Shown here piece by piece: positions 15,305 through 24,179 of a stretch of 38,363 nucleotides of DNA. The stretch covers positions 1 to 38,363 of the forward strand of contig JAZNEA010000085.1 of assembly GCA_045588325.1 (NCBI GenBank), in the 5' to 3' direction. Every line of letters starts with the position of its first letter. The stretch's first letter is position 1. A model generated the notes under the pieces. That model did not search any database, was not told the DNA's origin, and saw nothing but the letters and a program-made list of their open reading frames with translations. A program made the translations under genes and the position numbers. The stretch is from RGIG7378 sp045588325 (GTDB lineage: Bacteria > Bacillota > Clostridia > RGIG7378).

Positions 15305-15332
15305 CTGACTGACCACAAAAAGCGACGATAAT
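15305..15332 (+). promoter_or_regulatory. Candidate promoter of the mdh-fum-hdr-flx-frd operon
   Basis: CTGACT (15305-15310), 16 bp, GATAAT (15327-15332), about 30 bases before the mdh start. Both boxes deviate from consensus by one or two bases. Confidence 0.45.
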
Positions 15333-15364
15333 ACAGGGAAATTAATACATAGAGAGGGTATTTT

Positions 15365-16309
15365 ATGATTAAAATCACAATTATTGGCTCCGGTAGCGTG
15401 GGTTCCACAATTGCCTACACGATTGCATTGCAGGGTCTGGCTTCCGAAATTGTCCTCATTGATATCAACGGGGAAAAGGCTATGGGAGAGGCCATGGACA
15501 TTCGTCAGGGCACACCCTTCACAAATCCTTGCACAGTATATGCTGGCAGCTATGCAGACGCCAAGGACTCCGATATTGTAATAATTACATCCGGAGTAGC
15601 ACGTAAGCCTGGACAGACCAGACTTGACCTGGCGCAGACCAACGTAAATATTCTCAAGTCCATTACACCAGAGATTACTCACTACGCCCCCGACGCAACA
15701 TATGTTGTCGTTGCTAACCCCGTAGATGTTATGACATACACACTCTGCAAGGTTTCCGGCATTCCTGAGCAGAGGATCATTGGTTCTGGCACCATTCTGG
15801 ACACAGCTAGACTTCGCTCCAGGATTTCAGAGTACTACTCCATTAGCCAGAAGAATGTTCACGCATACGTTTTGGGCGAGCATGGAGACTCATCCTTTAT
15901 CCCTTGGTCCCTGGCTAACATTTCCAATGTTCCGGTAGAGTCCTTCCGCGATGCGGTCTTGACAGCCAATGGCAATTACCCTGAGCTCAAGCGCGAGGAG
16001 GTAGAGGAGTATGTGCGCAAGTCCGGAGGACGTGTTATCCAGCGTAAGGGTGCTACCTTCTACGCAGTTTCCGTGTCGGTTTGCCACCTGTGCAAGTGCC
16101 TGCTCAGCGGTCTTGACACAACGTTGACTGTTTCTACTATGCTTCACGGCGAGTACGGAATTGACGATGTTTGTCTGAGTTTGCTGAACATTGTTGGATC
16201 CAAAAAGGCACAGAGCAAGGTGCTGTTGCCCCTCAATGACGAGGAGCTGGTGGCTTTGCGTCACAGCGCAAAATGCCTGAGAGAAGTTATTGATAATATT
16301 GAAATATAA
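15365..16309 (+). CDS. mdh: Malate dehydrogenase of the lactate-dehydrogenase-like type
   Basis: A 314-residue NAD-dependent enzyme of the LDH/MDH family: GSGSVG dinucleotide motif (8-13), Asp33 at the end of strand 2 (NAD preference) and catalytic histidine in GEHGDSS. The specificity position that is Gln102 in lactate dehydrogenases is Arg80 here (ARKPGQTR), the residue that confers malate/oxaloacetate specificity. The next gene is fumarase, so oxaloacetate reduction to malate in a reductive branch of the TCA cycle is the likely reaction. GAGAGGG precedes ATG 15365. A 314-residue paralogue-like enzyme lies at 37052. Lactate dehydrogenase activity remains an alternative. Confidence 0.8.
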   Translation: MIKITIIGSGSVGSTIAYTIALQGLASEIVLIDINGEKAMGEAMDIRQGTPFTNPCTVYAGSYADAKDSDIVIITSGVARKPGQTRLDLAQTNVNILKSITPEITHYAPDATYVVVANPVDVMTYTLCKVSGIPEQRIIGSGTILDTARLRSRISEYYSISQKNVHAYVLGEHGDSSFIPWSLANISNVPVESFRDAVLTANGNYPELKREEVEEYVRKSGGRVIQRKGATFYAVSVSVCHLCKCLLSGLDTTLTVSTMLHGEYGIDDVCLSLLNIVGSKKAQSKVLLPLNDEELVALRHSAKCLREVIDNIEI

Positions 16310-16337
16310 GAATTTATTTCTGAAAGGAAGTTAACAA

Positions 16338-17714
16338 ATGGATTACCGTATAGAGCATGATTCCATGGGAGAGGTTAGAGTTCCGTCTGATCGCCTGTGG
16401 GCCGCGCAGACACAGCGCAGCCACGAGAACTTTGAGATTGGCGTAGGCATTGAGACAATGCCTATGGAGATTGTACATGCATTTGGCGTGCTCAAGAAGG
16501 CAGCTGCCATCACAAACAACAAACTCCGTCCCGAGAAGATGACAGATCGCAAGTTAGAGGCCATCAAGGCAGCCTGTGATGAGGTAATGTCCGGCCAGTT
16601 GAACGATCACTTTCCACTGGTTGTGTGGCAGACAGGATCTGGCACACAGTCTAACATGAATACCAATGAGGTCATCGCAAATCGCGGCAATCAAATTTTG
16701 GGCGAGAAGCTGCTGCATCCCAACGACGATGTAAACATGAGCCAGTCTTCCAACGACACATTCCCCACAGCAATGCACATTGCTGCAATTCTGTCCCTGG
16801 AGAATAAGCTCATCCCTGCAGCAAATACACTTATTGATACATTTAAGCGCTTGGAGCAGGAGAACGAGGGCATCGTAAAGAGCGGTAGAACTCACCTGCA
16901 GGACGCTACACCTATCACTTTCACACAGGAAATCAGCGGTTGGAGATCCAGCCTTGAGAGAGACGTAGAGCTCATCAAGCGCTCATTGGAGCCTCTGTAC
17001 GAGCTGGCACTGGGTGGCACTGCTGTTGGTACAGGACTCAACACCCCCAAGGGATTTGCAGAGACTGTTGCAGCAGAGGTTGCAAACATTACAGGCAAGC
17101 CATTTGTAACAGCTGTAAACAAGTTCCACGCCCTTACATCTAAGGACGAGCTGGTATTTGCCCATGGCGCCATTAAGGCTCTGGCCTGTGATATGATGAA
17201 GATTGCCAACGACGTTCGCTGGCTGGCATCCGGCCCCAGAGATGGTTTGGGAGAGATTTTCATCCCTGAGAACGAGCCCGGATCCTCTATCATGCCCGGC
17301 AAGGTTAACCCCACGCAGTGTGAGGCTGTAACCATGGTAGCAGTACAGGTTATGGGTAATGACGTTGCAGTAGGTATGGCAGCATCCCAGGGCAACTTCG
17401 AGCTCAATGTTTTCATGCCGGTTTGCATTTATAACTTCTTGCAGTCATCCAGACTTCTTGCTGAGGCAATTATGTCCTTCAACAAGAACTGCGCAGTAGG
17501 CATCAAGGCAAACAGAGAGAAGATGCACCACAACCTGCACAACTCTCTCATGCTGGTAACTGCCCTCAACCCCTACATCGGATACGAGAACGCTGCCAAG
17601 ACAGCAAAGAAGGCATTTAAGGACAACATCTCTCTCAAGGAGGCCTGCGTTGAGCTGGGATTCCTGACAGCAGAGAGATTTGACGAGGTATTCCATCCTG
17701 AACAGATGGTCTAA
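16338..17714 (+). CDS. fumC: Class II fumarate hydratase
   Basis: A 458-residue protein of the fumarase/aspartase superfamily with usual FumC length. The signature GSSIMPGKVNP is near residue 316, GSGTQSNMNTNEVIANR and TFPTAMHIA mark the substrate-binding regions, and the N-terminus (MGEVRVPSDRLWAAQTQRS) is that of oxygen-stable class II fumarase. It interconverts malate and fumarate in the cytoplasm; between mdh and fumarate reductase genes it should run towards fumarate. Aspartate ammonia-lyase is less likely given the motif details. It lies 28 bases after mdh with AAAGGAAG as ribosome site. Confidence 0.93.
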   Translation: MDYRIEHDSMGEVRVPSDRLWAAQTQRSHENFEIGVGIETMPMEIVHAFGVLKKAAAITNNKLRPEKMTDRKLEAIKAACDEVMSGQLNDHFPLVVWQTGSGTQSNMNTNEVIANRGNQILGEKLLHPNDDVNMSQSSNDTFPTAMHIAAILSLENKLIPAANTLIDTFKRLEQENEGIVKSGRTHLQDATPITFTQEISGWRSSLERDVELIKRSLEPLYELALGGTAVGTGLNTPKGFAETVAAEVANITGKPFVTAVNKFHALTSKDELVFAHGAIKALACDMMKIANDVRWLASGPRDGLGEIFIPENEPGSSIMPGKVNPTQCEAVTMVAVQVMGNDVAVGMAASQGNFELNVFMPVCIYNFLQSSRLLAEAIMSFNKNCAVGIKANREKMHHNLHNSLMLVTALNPYIGYENAAKTAKKAFKDNISLKEACVELGFLTAERFDEVFHPEQMV

Positions 17715-17726
17715 GGGAGGAAACAC

Positions 17727-18518
17727 ATGAAGGTTAGTTATTTTCCCGGTTGCACACTGAAGAACAAGGCCAAGGATCTGGACGTATATGCACGCAGATC
17801 TGCAGAGGCCCTGGGTGTGACCCTAGAGGAGATCGAAAACTGGCAGTGCTGCGGAGGTGTATTCACCACAGCAAATGACGAGGTGGCAACTAAGCTTTCC
17901 TCTGTCCGCGCTCTTAAGGAGGCAGGAGCCAAGGGCCAGCCCCTGGTATCCGTGTGTTCCGCCTGCCACAATGTAATCAAGCAGACCAACCACGCCATGC
18001 AGAATGATGCGTTCTTTGCGTCCAAGGTAAACAACTACATGGGTGAGGAGCCCTACACCGGCGACACCACTGTATATCACTACCTGGAACTGCTTCGCGA
18101 TGTGGTAGGTTATGACAAGGTCAAGGAGAAGGTGGTAAATCCGCTGGCTGGCAAGAAGATTGCTGCTTACTACGGATGTCTCCTGCTGAGACCTAACTCC
18201 ACTATGCAGATGGATGACCCGGAGAATCCCACGATTGTGGAGGATCTCATCAGAGCAATCGGCGCAGAGCCTGTGGTATATGCCAGACGCAACGAGTGCT
18301 GTGGCGGATATGTCACTATGGAGAGCCCCGACTTTGCCAAGAAAAAGAGCCTGGACATTATCGAGAATGCCAAGGCTGCAGGCGCAGAGGTCCTTGTAAC
18401 AGCATGTCCTCTCTGTCGTTACAACTTGCAGAAGGCTGGTTCTGATATGCCAGTTGTGTACATCACAGAATTGTTGGCCGAGGCCCTGGGCGTAAAGGAG
18501 GTTCCAAATGAGCAATAA
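17727..18518 (+). CDS. hdrB: Heterodisulfide-reductase-like subunit B (HdrB, two CCG domains)
   Basis: A 263-residue protein with two complete CCG domains: Cys9, Cys41-42, Cys77, Cys80 and Cys151, Cys191-192, Cys227, Cys230. In methanogen HdrB these bind two noncubane [4Fe-4S] clusters that cleave the CoM-CoB disulfide. Bacteria lack those coenzymes, so the acceptor here is open: a disulfide, or direct transfer to the FrdAB-like pair encoded downstream. No membrane helix is present. GGGAGG precedes ATG 17727. It overlaps hdrC by 11 bases. Confidence 0.92.
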   Translation: MKVSYFPGCTLKNKAKDLDVYARRSAEALGVTLEEIENWQCCGGVFTTANDEVATKLSSVRALKEAGAKGQPLVSVCSACHNVIKQTNHAMQNDAFFASKVNNYMGEEPYTGDTTVYHYLELLRDVVGYDKVKEKVVNPLAGKKIAAYYGCLLLRPNSTMQMDDPENPTIVEDLIRAIGAEPVVYARRNECCGGYVTMESPDFAKKKSLDIIENAKAAGAEVLVTACPLCRYNLQKAGSDMPVVYITELLAEALGVKEVPNEQ

Positions 18519-18900
18519 CACCAAATATCTCCAGGAGGAGTTGACACGCATGAGCGGTGTTAACCCCAGAAAGTGCATGAAGTGCGGTAAGTGCTCTGCA
18601 ACCTGCCCTGCATATGACGAGATGGAGTATCATCCCCATCAGTTCGTCAGCATGGTAGATTCAGGCAACATTGAGCCTCTGCTTAATTCTAAGTCTTTAT
18701 ACAGATGCCTCACATGCTTTGCTTGTGTGGACAGATGCCCCAGAGGTGTCGAGCCGGCCAAACTGGTTGAGGCTGTTCGCCTGGTTGCGATTCGCAAGCA
18801 GGGAGCAAACCACATGACCGCAAATGACGTTCCTGCCATGTTAGATGATGATATTCCACAGCAGGCAATCGTCAGTGCGTTTAGAAAATACACAAAGTAA
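18508..18900 (+). CDS. hdrC: Heterodisulfide-reductase-like subunit C (HdrC)
   Basis: A 130-residue soluble ferredoxin-like subunit with two full [4Fe-4S] motifs: Cys23, 26, 29, 33 and Cys67, 70, 73, 77, each followed by Pro. It is the electron relay between HdrA and HdrB in HdrABC complexes. It lacks the HdrE-type membrane partner, in line with a cytoplasmic complex. The start lies inside the end of hdrB, and hdrA begins 15 bases after its stop. Confidence 0.92.
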   Translation: MSNNTKYLQEELTRMSGVNPRKCMKCGKCSATCPAYDEMEYHPHQFVSMVDSGNIEPLLNSKSLYRCLTCFACVDRCPRGVEPAKLVEAVRLVAIRKQGANHMTANDVPAMLDDDIPQQAIVSAFRKYTK

Positions 18901-18915
18901 GGAGGGAGAAAACAT

Positions 18916-20910
18916 ATGCAAAGAATAGGAGTTTTCGTCTGCTGGTGCGGTAGCAACATTGCAGCAACAGTAGATGTACAGGCAGTTTCCGAGGCTCTTA
19001 AGCTGGAGCCCGGAGTTGTTTTTTCCACCAATTATCAATACATGTGCTCTCAGGCAGGACAGGATATTATTAAGAATGCCATAGCAGAGCACAAGCTGAC
19101 AGGCATCGTAGTATGTTCCTGTTCTCCTCGTATGCACGAGGCCACATTCCGCAAGACAGCAGCCGCAGCAGGTCTCAACCCCTATATGGTAGAGATTGCC
19201 AACATTCGTGAGCAGTGTTCTTGGGTACATAAGGACATCCCCACAGGTACAGAGAAGGCCATTATCCTGGGCAAGGCAGCAGTTGCAAAGGTTAACCTTA
19301 ACGCACCGCTGACTCCCGGAGAGTCTCCTGTTACAAAGCGCGCTCTGGTTATCGGAGGCGGTATCGCAGGCATCCAGACAGCTCTGGATATTGCAGATGC
19401 GGGATTCAAGGTAGACATCGTTGAGAAGAAGCCTACAATCGGCGGCAAAATGTCTCAGCTGGACAAGACATTCCCCACATTGGACTGTGCAGCGTGTATC
19501 TTGACACCCAAGATGGTAGACGTTGCTCAGCATGAGAACATCCGCATTTTCTCCTACAGCGAGGTTGAGGAGGTTAAGGGCTTTGTAGGCAACTTTGACG
19601 TAACTATCAAAAAGCATGCCAGATATGTTAACGAGGATGCATGTACAGGCTGCGGAGCATGTACAGAAAAGTGCCCCCAGAAGAAGGTTCCCAACGAGTT
19701 CAACCTGGGTATGGACAATCGCAGAGCTATTTATATTCCTTTTGCACAGGCAGTGCCAAAGGTTGCTACTATCGACCCCAACTACTGCAACATGCTTAAG
19801 AACGGCAAGTGTGGTGTTTGTGCTAAGGTTTGTGCTGCAGGAGCCATCGACTACACTCAGAAGGATGAGTACATCCAGGAGAAGTATGGTGCCATCGTTG
19901 TAGCTACAGGATTTAATCCTATCAGCATGGATAAGTTTGACGAGTTTGCATACAGCCAGTCCAAGGATGTTATCACATCCCTGGAGTTTGAGCGTCTTAC
20001 CAACGCTGCCGGCCCCACAGCAGGCAAGTTGTTGCGCCCCTCTGACGGCAAGCATCCTCACACCATCGTGTTTGTACAGTGCGTGGGATCACGTTGTGAT
20101 GCCAAGGCAGAAAAGGGCAAGGAGTACTGCTCCAAGATCTGCTGCATGTACACAGCTAAGCACGCAATGCTGGTCAAGGACAAGTATCCGGACGTAGATG
20201 TTTACGTATTCTATATTGACGTCAGAACCCCTGGTAAGAACTTTGACGAGTTCTACAGAAGAGCCGTGGAGGAGTATGGCGTTCACTACATTAAGGGCAT
20301 GGTAGGTAAGGTTGTTCCTGAGGGCGATGTGCTCAAGGTACAGGCATCCGACCTTATTGAGAACAAGCAGCTGCACATTGATGCAGACCTGGTTGTTCTG
20401 GCAGCAGCCATTGAGCCTGACAAGTCTGCCAGACCTTTGGCAACTAAGCTGACAGCCAGCATGGATACCAATGACTTCTTCACAGAGGCTCACCCCAAGC
20501 TTCGTCCCGTAGAGAGCCCCACAGCGGGTGTGTTCCTCTCCGGTGCATGCCAGGGCCCCAAGGATATTCCTGAGACAGTTTCCCAGGCAGGAGCTGCTGC
20601 ATCCAAGGTTATTGGATTGTTGGCCAAGGATAAGCTCACAGGCAACCCCTGCGTAGCTCATTCCGATGAACTTATGTGTAATGGATGTTCTTCTTGTGAG
20701 AGAGTATGTCCTTACGGAGCAATTACCTATGTGGATAAGGAGTTCCGTATGCCCGACAGAACTACAGCCATCAGGCGCGTAGCTTCTGTAAATCCCGCAG
20801 TTTGTCAGGGTTGTGGTGCATGTACAGTTGCATGTCCCTCTGGCGCAATGAACCTGCGCGGATTCACAAATCAACAGATCATGGCGGAGGTAGATGCAAT
20901 ATGCAAGTAA
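18916..20910 (+). CDS. hdrA: Heterodisulfide-reductase-like subunit A (HdrA), bifurcating flavoprotein
   Basis: A 664-residue protein with the HdrA order: an N-terminal cysteine domain (CWCG at 9-12, further Cys44, 67, 69), an FAD-binding Rossmann domain (GGGIAG 147-152), an inserted ferredoxin region (Cys243, 246, 249, 253 and a second set near residue 290-310), and two C-terminal [4Fe-4S] motifs (CNGCSSCERVCP and CQGCGACTVACP). In methanogens and in Flx-Hdr systems the HdrA FAD is the electron-bifurcating centre, splitting pairs between ferredoxin and a disulfide. AAGGAGGG precedes ATG 18916. The gene overlaps the MvhD-like flxD by 10 bases, matching the known HdrA-MvhD contact. Confidence 0.93.
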   Translation: MQRIGVFVCWCGSNIAATVDVQAVSEALKLEPGVVFSTNYQYMCSQAGQDIIKNAIAEHKLTGIVVCSCSPRMHEATFRKTAAAAGLNPYMVEIANIREQCSWVHKDIPTGTEKAIILGKAAVAKVNLNAPLTPGESPVTKRALVIGGGIAGIQTALDIADAGFKVDIVEKKPTIGGKMSQLDKTFPTLDCAACILTPKMVDVAQHENIRIFSYSEVEEVKGFVGNFDVTIKKHARYVNEDACTGCGACTEKCPQKKVPNEFNLGMDNRRAIYIPFAQAVPKVATIDPNYCNMLKNGKCGVCAKVCAAGAIDYTQKDEYIQEKYGAIVVATGFNPISMDKFDEFAYSQSKDVITSLEFERLTNAAGPTAGKLLRPSDGKHPHTIVFVQCVGSRCDAKAEKGKEYCSKICCMYTAKHAMLVKDKYPDVDVYVFYIDVRTPGKNFDEFYRRAVEEYGVHYIKGMVGKVVPEGDVLKVQASDLIENKQLHIDADLVVLAAAIEPDKSARPLATKLTASMDTNDFFTEAHPKLRPVESPTAGVFLSGACQGPKDIPETVSQAGAAASKVIGLLAKDKLTGNPCVAHSDELMCNGCSSCERVCPYGAITYVDKEFRMPDRTTAIRRVASVNPAVCQGCGACTVACPSGAMNLRGFTNQQIMAEVDAICK

Positions 20911-21335
20911 ACGGATACAAGCCTTTAATTGTGGCCTTTTGCTGTAACTGGTGTTCCTATGCAGGCGCTGACCTGGCAGGAAACAACCGTCTCAGCTACC
21001 CGGCTGATGTAAAGATTATCAGAGTTCCCTGCTCATGCCGTGTAAACCCCATGTTTATACTGCGAGCATTCCAGAGAGGTGCAGACGGAGTTATCATCTG
21101 CGGCTGCCATCCCGGAGACTGCCACTACACTTCCGGCAACTACTTTACCCGCCGCCGTATGGCACTGCTGTTCTCCATGCTGGATTATCTTGGCATTGAG
21201 AGAGAGAGAACCCGCGTAGAGTGGGTTTCCGCTGCAGAGGGAGCCAAGTTCGCTGCAACAATGAATGATTTTGCAGAGAAGGTTGCCGCCCTTGGCGAGA
21301 ACAAGAGATTGGAGGACTTAAGATGCAAACAATAA
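20901..21335 (+). CDS. flxD: MvhD/FlxD-like [2Fe-2S] electron-transfer subunit
   Basis: A 144-residue protein of the MvhD family (methyl-viologen-reducing hydrogenase delta). Conserved cysteines appear as FCCNWC (14, 15, 18), PCSC (44, 46) and CGCHPGDCHY (67, 69, 74). In known complexes this [2Fe-2S] subunit passes electrons from the donor module (hydrogenase, formate dehydrogenase or Flx) to HdrA. ATG 20901 lies inside the end of hdrA with GGAGG upstream; longer in-frame starts are inside hdrA coding sequence without ribosome sites. No hydrogenase gene is beside it, so the donor is probably the FlxA-like reductase. Confidence 0.88.
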   Translation: MQVNGYKPLIVAFCCNWCSYAGADLAGNNRLSYPADVKIIRVPCSCRVNPMFILRAFQRGADGVIICGCHPGDCHYTSGNYFTRRRMALLFSMLDYLGIERERTRVEWVSAAEGAKFAATMNDFAEKVAALGENKRLEDLRCKQ

Positions 21336-22321
21336 CTCGTGAGCAGCTTATCGAAAAGGCTGTTGCCCTGCTGAATGAGGGCACTGTCAAATACGTCCTC
21401 GGTTGGAAGAGGGGCGAATTTGACTACGATATTACTCCCGCTGTTTTTGAGACAGAGGAGGAGCTGAGAGCAGAGTTCGTATGGAACGATTTCTGCGGAG
21501 CTAATTTTTCTAAGTATTTGGTTGCCAAGACACGCAAGCTGGATGGCAAGATTCTGGTGTTCCTGAAACCTTGCGATACATATAGCTTTAACCAGCTGCT
21601 GACAGAGCATAGGTTCGACAGGGAAAAGGTATATGCAGTTGGCATCCCCTGCACCGGCATGGTAGACATTGCCAAGGTTAAGGAGATCTGTGGCGACGGC
21701 ATTTCTGCAATTAACGCAGAGTCCGATAGCCTGCTGGTAACCACAATTTATGATGACGAGCCTGTTAAGGTGGAGACACAGTCCGTTTTGGCCGAGCGTT
21801 GTATCAATTGCAAGAGCAAAAAGCATGTTGCGTACGACGAGTTGCTGGGCGATGATGGCGAGGTGGTGGATACCAACCGCTTTGATGAGGTTGCCAAGCT
21901 TGAGGCCATGACTCCCGACGAGAGATTTGCCTTCTGGCAGAACGAGCTCTCTCGCTGCATTCGTTGTAATGCATGCCGTGACGTATGCCCTGCATGTACA
22001 TGTGAGAAGTGCGTCTTTGACAACCCCAATTCTGGAGTTGAGAACAAGTCTCCTGCCAATAGTTTTGAGGAGAAGATGTTCCACATTATTCGCGCATTCC
22101 ACGTTGCAGGACGTTGTACAGACTGTGGAGAGTGCTCCAGAGTTTGTCCCCAGAATATTCCTTTGCACCTGCTGAACCGTAAGTTTATCAAGGACATCAA
22201 TGAGTTCTACGGAGAATATCAGGCAGGCGCAGAAGTTGGATCCAGAGCACCTGTTGTAAACTACACAACAGAGGATTTGGAGCCCGGAGAGGTTTTTGAC
22301 AGGAGGAATACAAATGCGTAA
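21323..22321 (+). CDS. flxC: FlxC-like iron-sulfur protein
   Basis: A 332-residue soluble protein. Residues 1-160 form a domain resembling the N-terminal part of F420-hydrogenase/formate-dehydrogenase beta-type proteins (KPCDTYSF, GIPCTGM), and residues 160-280 hold the clusters: C160INC163, then Cys212, 215, 218, 222 with additional Cys225, 227, 230, and Cys265, 268, 271, 275. The position between an MvhD-like protein and an AsrA-like protein matches the Flx (flavin oxidoreductase) cluster known from Desulfovibrio. It probably wires FlxA to FlxD. The letter C rather than B is tentative. It overlaps flxD by 13 bases and flxB by 8. Confidence 0.75.
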   Translation: MQTITREQLIEKAVALLNEGTVKYVLGWKRGEFDYDITPAVFETEEELRAEFVWNDFCGANFSKYLVAKTRKLDGKILVFLKPCDTYSFNQLLTEHRFDREKVYAVGIPCTGMVDIAKVKEICGDGISAINAESDSLLVTTIYDDEPVKVETQSVLAERCINCKSKKHVAYDELLGDDGEVVDTNRFDEVAKLEAMTPDERFAFWQNELSRCIRCNACRDVCPACTCEKCVFDNPNSGVENKSPANSFEEKMFHIIRAFHVAGRCTDCGECSRVCPQNIPLHLLNRKFIKDINEFYGEYQAGAEVGSRAPVVNYTTEDLEPGEVFDRRNTNA

Positions 22322-23342
22322 GTGTTCATTGGATTCTCTTAATGCAGTATTCGCCAAGATTGCAGAAACTGCAGAATTGTATCTGCCTGTAAATTGCACA
22401 GACGGCAGTGCAGCATATTCCAAGTGGGAGGACGGCAAGGAGTGGAGCAACAACCTCAACACCGTCAAGAGCCCCAAGGAGTTTTTCTTCCCTCAAACAG
22501 AGGACCTGGTTGCCTTTAAGACAGCCGGAAAGAATATCGAAATTATCGACACACGCAAGGAGCACGACGATTTTGTAGTGTTCGGAGTCAGAGCATGTGA
22601 CGTCAAGGCCTTTGAAGTTTTGGACAACGTGTTCCTTAAGGAGCCATATGACAGCTATTATGCATCCCGCAGAGCTAAGGGAGTGATCATCTCTGTTGCA
22701 TGCACAAGACCCGCAGACACATGTTTCTGCAAGACATTTGGCATCGACCCAGCAGAGCCGGCAGGAGATATCTCCGTATGGAAGACTGGCGATAGCCTTT
22801 ACTGGCAGGCCAACACAGAAAAGGGTGAGGCTCTGCTTGAGAAGGTTGCTGACCTGACAGAGGACTGCGACACAGCAGCTGTAGAGGAGCAGAAGCAGCA
22901 GATTAACAAGATTATGGCAAAGCTTCCTTTGGCCAACCTGACAACAGAAGGTTGGGGAGCAGGCAAGACACAGGAACTGTTTGATGCCCCCAAGTGGGCA
23001 GAGCTGTCCGAGGCATGTCTGGGCTGCGGAACATGTACCTTTGTTTGTCCCACATGTCAGTGTTACGACATCAAGGACTTTAACACAGGCAAGGGAGTTG
23101 TTCGTTTCCGTTGCTGGGATTCCTGCATGTATTCCGAGTTCACAAAGATGTCTGCAGGACAGCCCCGTTTGACACAAAAGGAGCGTTTCCGCCAGCGCTT
23201 TATGCACAAGCTGGTTTACTACCCTGAGAACAACAATGGCTTGTTCAGCTGCGTAGGTTGTGGACGTTGCGTCGCAAAGTGCCCAATCTCCATGAATATT
23301 GCCAAGGTAATGAAGAATGTTGGAGGTAAAGACAATGACTAA
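22314..23342 (+). CDS. flxB: FlxB-like iron-sulfur protein (AsrA / sulfhydrogenase-beta family)
   Basis: A 342-residue protein of the anaerobic-sulfite-reductase-A / sulfhydrogenase-beta family. GVRACDVKA near residue 95 is characteristic, and two [4Fe-4S] motifs occur at Cys235, 238, 241, 245 and Cys313, 316, 319, 323, with RCWDSCM between them. In AsrAB and sulfhydrogenases this subunit pairs with an FNR-like NAD(P)H reductase, and here the next gene encodes exactly such a protein. No sulfite reductase (AsrC) gene is present. Start ATG 22314 follows AGGAGG; an upstream in-frame start lacks a site. It overlaps both neighbours by 8 bases. Confidence 0.82.
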   Translation: MRKCSLDSLNAVFAKIAETAELYLPVNCTDGSAAYSKWEDGKEWSNNLNTVKSPKEFFFPQTEDLVAFKTAGKNIEIIDTRKEHDDFVVFGVRACDVKAFEVLDNVFLKEPYDSYYASRRAKGVIISVACTRPADTCFCKTFGIDPAEPAGDISVWKTGDSLYWQANTEKGEALLEKVADLTEDCDTAAVEEQKQQINKIMAKLPLANLTTEGWGAGKTQELFDAPKWAELSEACLGCGTCTFVCPTCQCYDIKDFNTGKGVVRFRCWDSCMYSEFTKMSAGQPRLTQKERFRQRFMHKLVYYPENNNGLFSCVGCGRCVAKCPISMNIAKVMKNVGGKDND

Positions 23343-24168
23343 TATGACAGAGGCCTTAATCCCAAAGATTGGCGTCATTACAGACATCAGACTCGATACA
23401 CCTGACATCAAGACATTCCGCGTGGTTACTCCCGACGGCGTTAAGCCTTTTGACCACAGACCTGGTCAGTGCGCAATGTTGTCCATGCCCGGCATCGGAG
23501 AGGCTATGTTCTCAATCACATCCTCACCTACAAATACGGAGTATATGGAGTTCTCTATTAAGAAGTGTGGCTGCGTAACAGAGTGGCTGCATCAGGCAGA
23601 GGTAGGGCAGCAGATTACAGTCCGTGGCCCCTACGGCAACCCCTTCCCTGTAGACGACGCATTTGCAGGCAAGAACCTGTTGTTCGTTGCAGGTGGTGTA
23701 GGACTGGCTCCCCTGCGTTCCGTTATTAACTACTGCCGTCACTACCGCCAGAACTATGGCACCATTGATATCGTATATGGATCCCGTAGCAAAGACGATT
23801 TACTGGCATATAGAGAGATCATCGAGGAGTGGTCCAAGGACGAGGGTGTAAATGTTCACCTCACCATTGACCGCGAGCAGGAGGGTTGGGATGGTCACGT
23901 AGGCTTTGTTCCCAACTACGTCAAGGAACTGGGCTTTAGTACAGACAAGACAGCAATCCTTTGCGGTCCTCCAATCATGATCAAGTTCACACTGGATGGC
24001 TTGTATTCCCTGGGCTTTGAGAAGACTCAGATTTATACAACCCTGGAGATGCGCATGAAGTGCGGTATCGGCAAGTGTGGCAGATGTAACGTTGGTTCTA
24101 AGTATATTTGCAAGGACGGCCCTGTATTCCGCTTTGACGAGCTGGACGAGTTGCCCGACGAGTATTAA
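23335..24168 (+). CDS. flxA: FlxA-like NAD(P)H:acceptor reductase, FAD and [2Fe-2S]
   Basis: A 277-residue ferredoxin-NADP-reductase-type protein: beta-barrel FAD domain with HRPGQCAML near residue 40, NAD-binding domain with FVAGGVGLAPL near residue 115, CGPPIM later, and a C-terminal [2Fe-2S] motif (Cys243, 248, 251, 259) as in dihydroorotate dehydrogenase electron-transfer subunit and AsrB. It should oxidise NAD(P)H and feed electrons through FlxB/C/D to HdrA. Nothing visible fixes NADH over NADPH, though NADH is expected from related Flx systems. GGAGG precedes ATG 23335. Confidence 0.88.
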   Translation: MTNMTEALIPKIGVITDIRLDTPDIKTFRVVTPDGVKPFDHRPGQCAMLSMPGIGEAMFSITSSPTNTEYMEFSIKKCGCVTEWLHQAEVGQQITVRGPYGNPFPVDDAFAGKNLLFVAGGVGLAPLRSVINYCRHYRQNYGTIDIVYGSRSKDDLLAYREIIEEWSKDEGVNVHLTIDREQEGWDGHVGFVPNYVKELGFSTDKTAILCGPPIMIKFTLDGLYSLGFEKTQIYTTLEMRMKCGIGKCGRCNVGSKYICKDGPVFRFDELDELPDEY

Positions 24169-24179
24169 TGGAGGTAGAT

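Noticed and set aside
15365..16309. L-lactate dehydrogenase
   Set aside because: Arg replaces the substrate-specificity glutamine and the next gene is fumarase, so malate dehydrogenase is preferred, though not proven.
18841..20061. Long minus-strand open frame opposite hdrA, and similar ones opposite flxC, flxB and frdA
   Set aside because: They are shadows produced by the strong codon bias of the plus-strand genes; they are very Cys/Leu-rich, match nothing and have no ribosome sites.
17727..20910. Methanogenic CoM-CoB heterodisulfide reductase and an archaeal origin
   Set aside because: Neighbouring genes, promoters and Shine-Dalgarno sites are those of Firmicutes, and HdrABC is widespread in bacteria. 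No methanogenesis gene is present.
22314..24168. Anaerobic sulfite reductase AsrAB
   Set aside because: The AsrA- and AsrB-like proteins lack a sulfite-reductase AsrC gene and are embedded with MvhD and HdrABC, so a Flx-type role is favoured.
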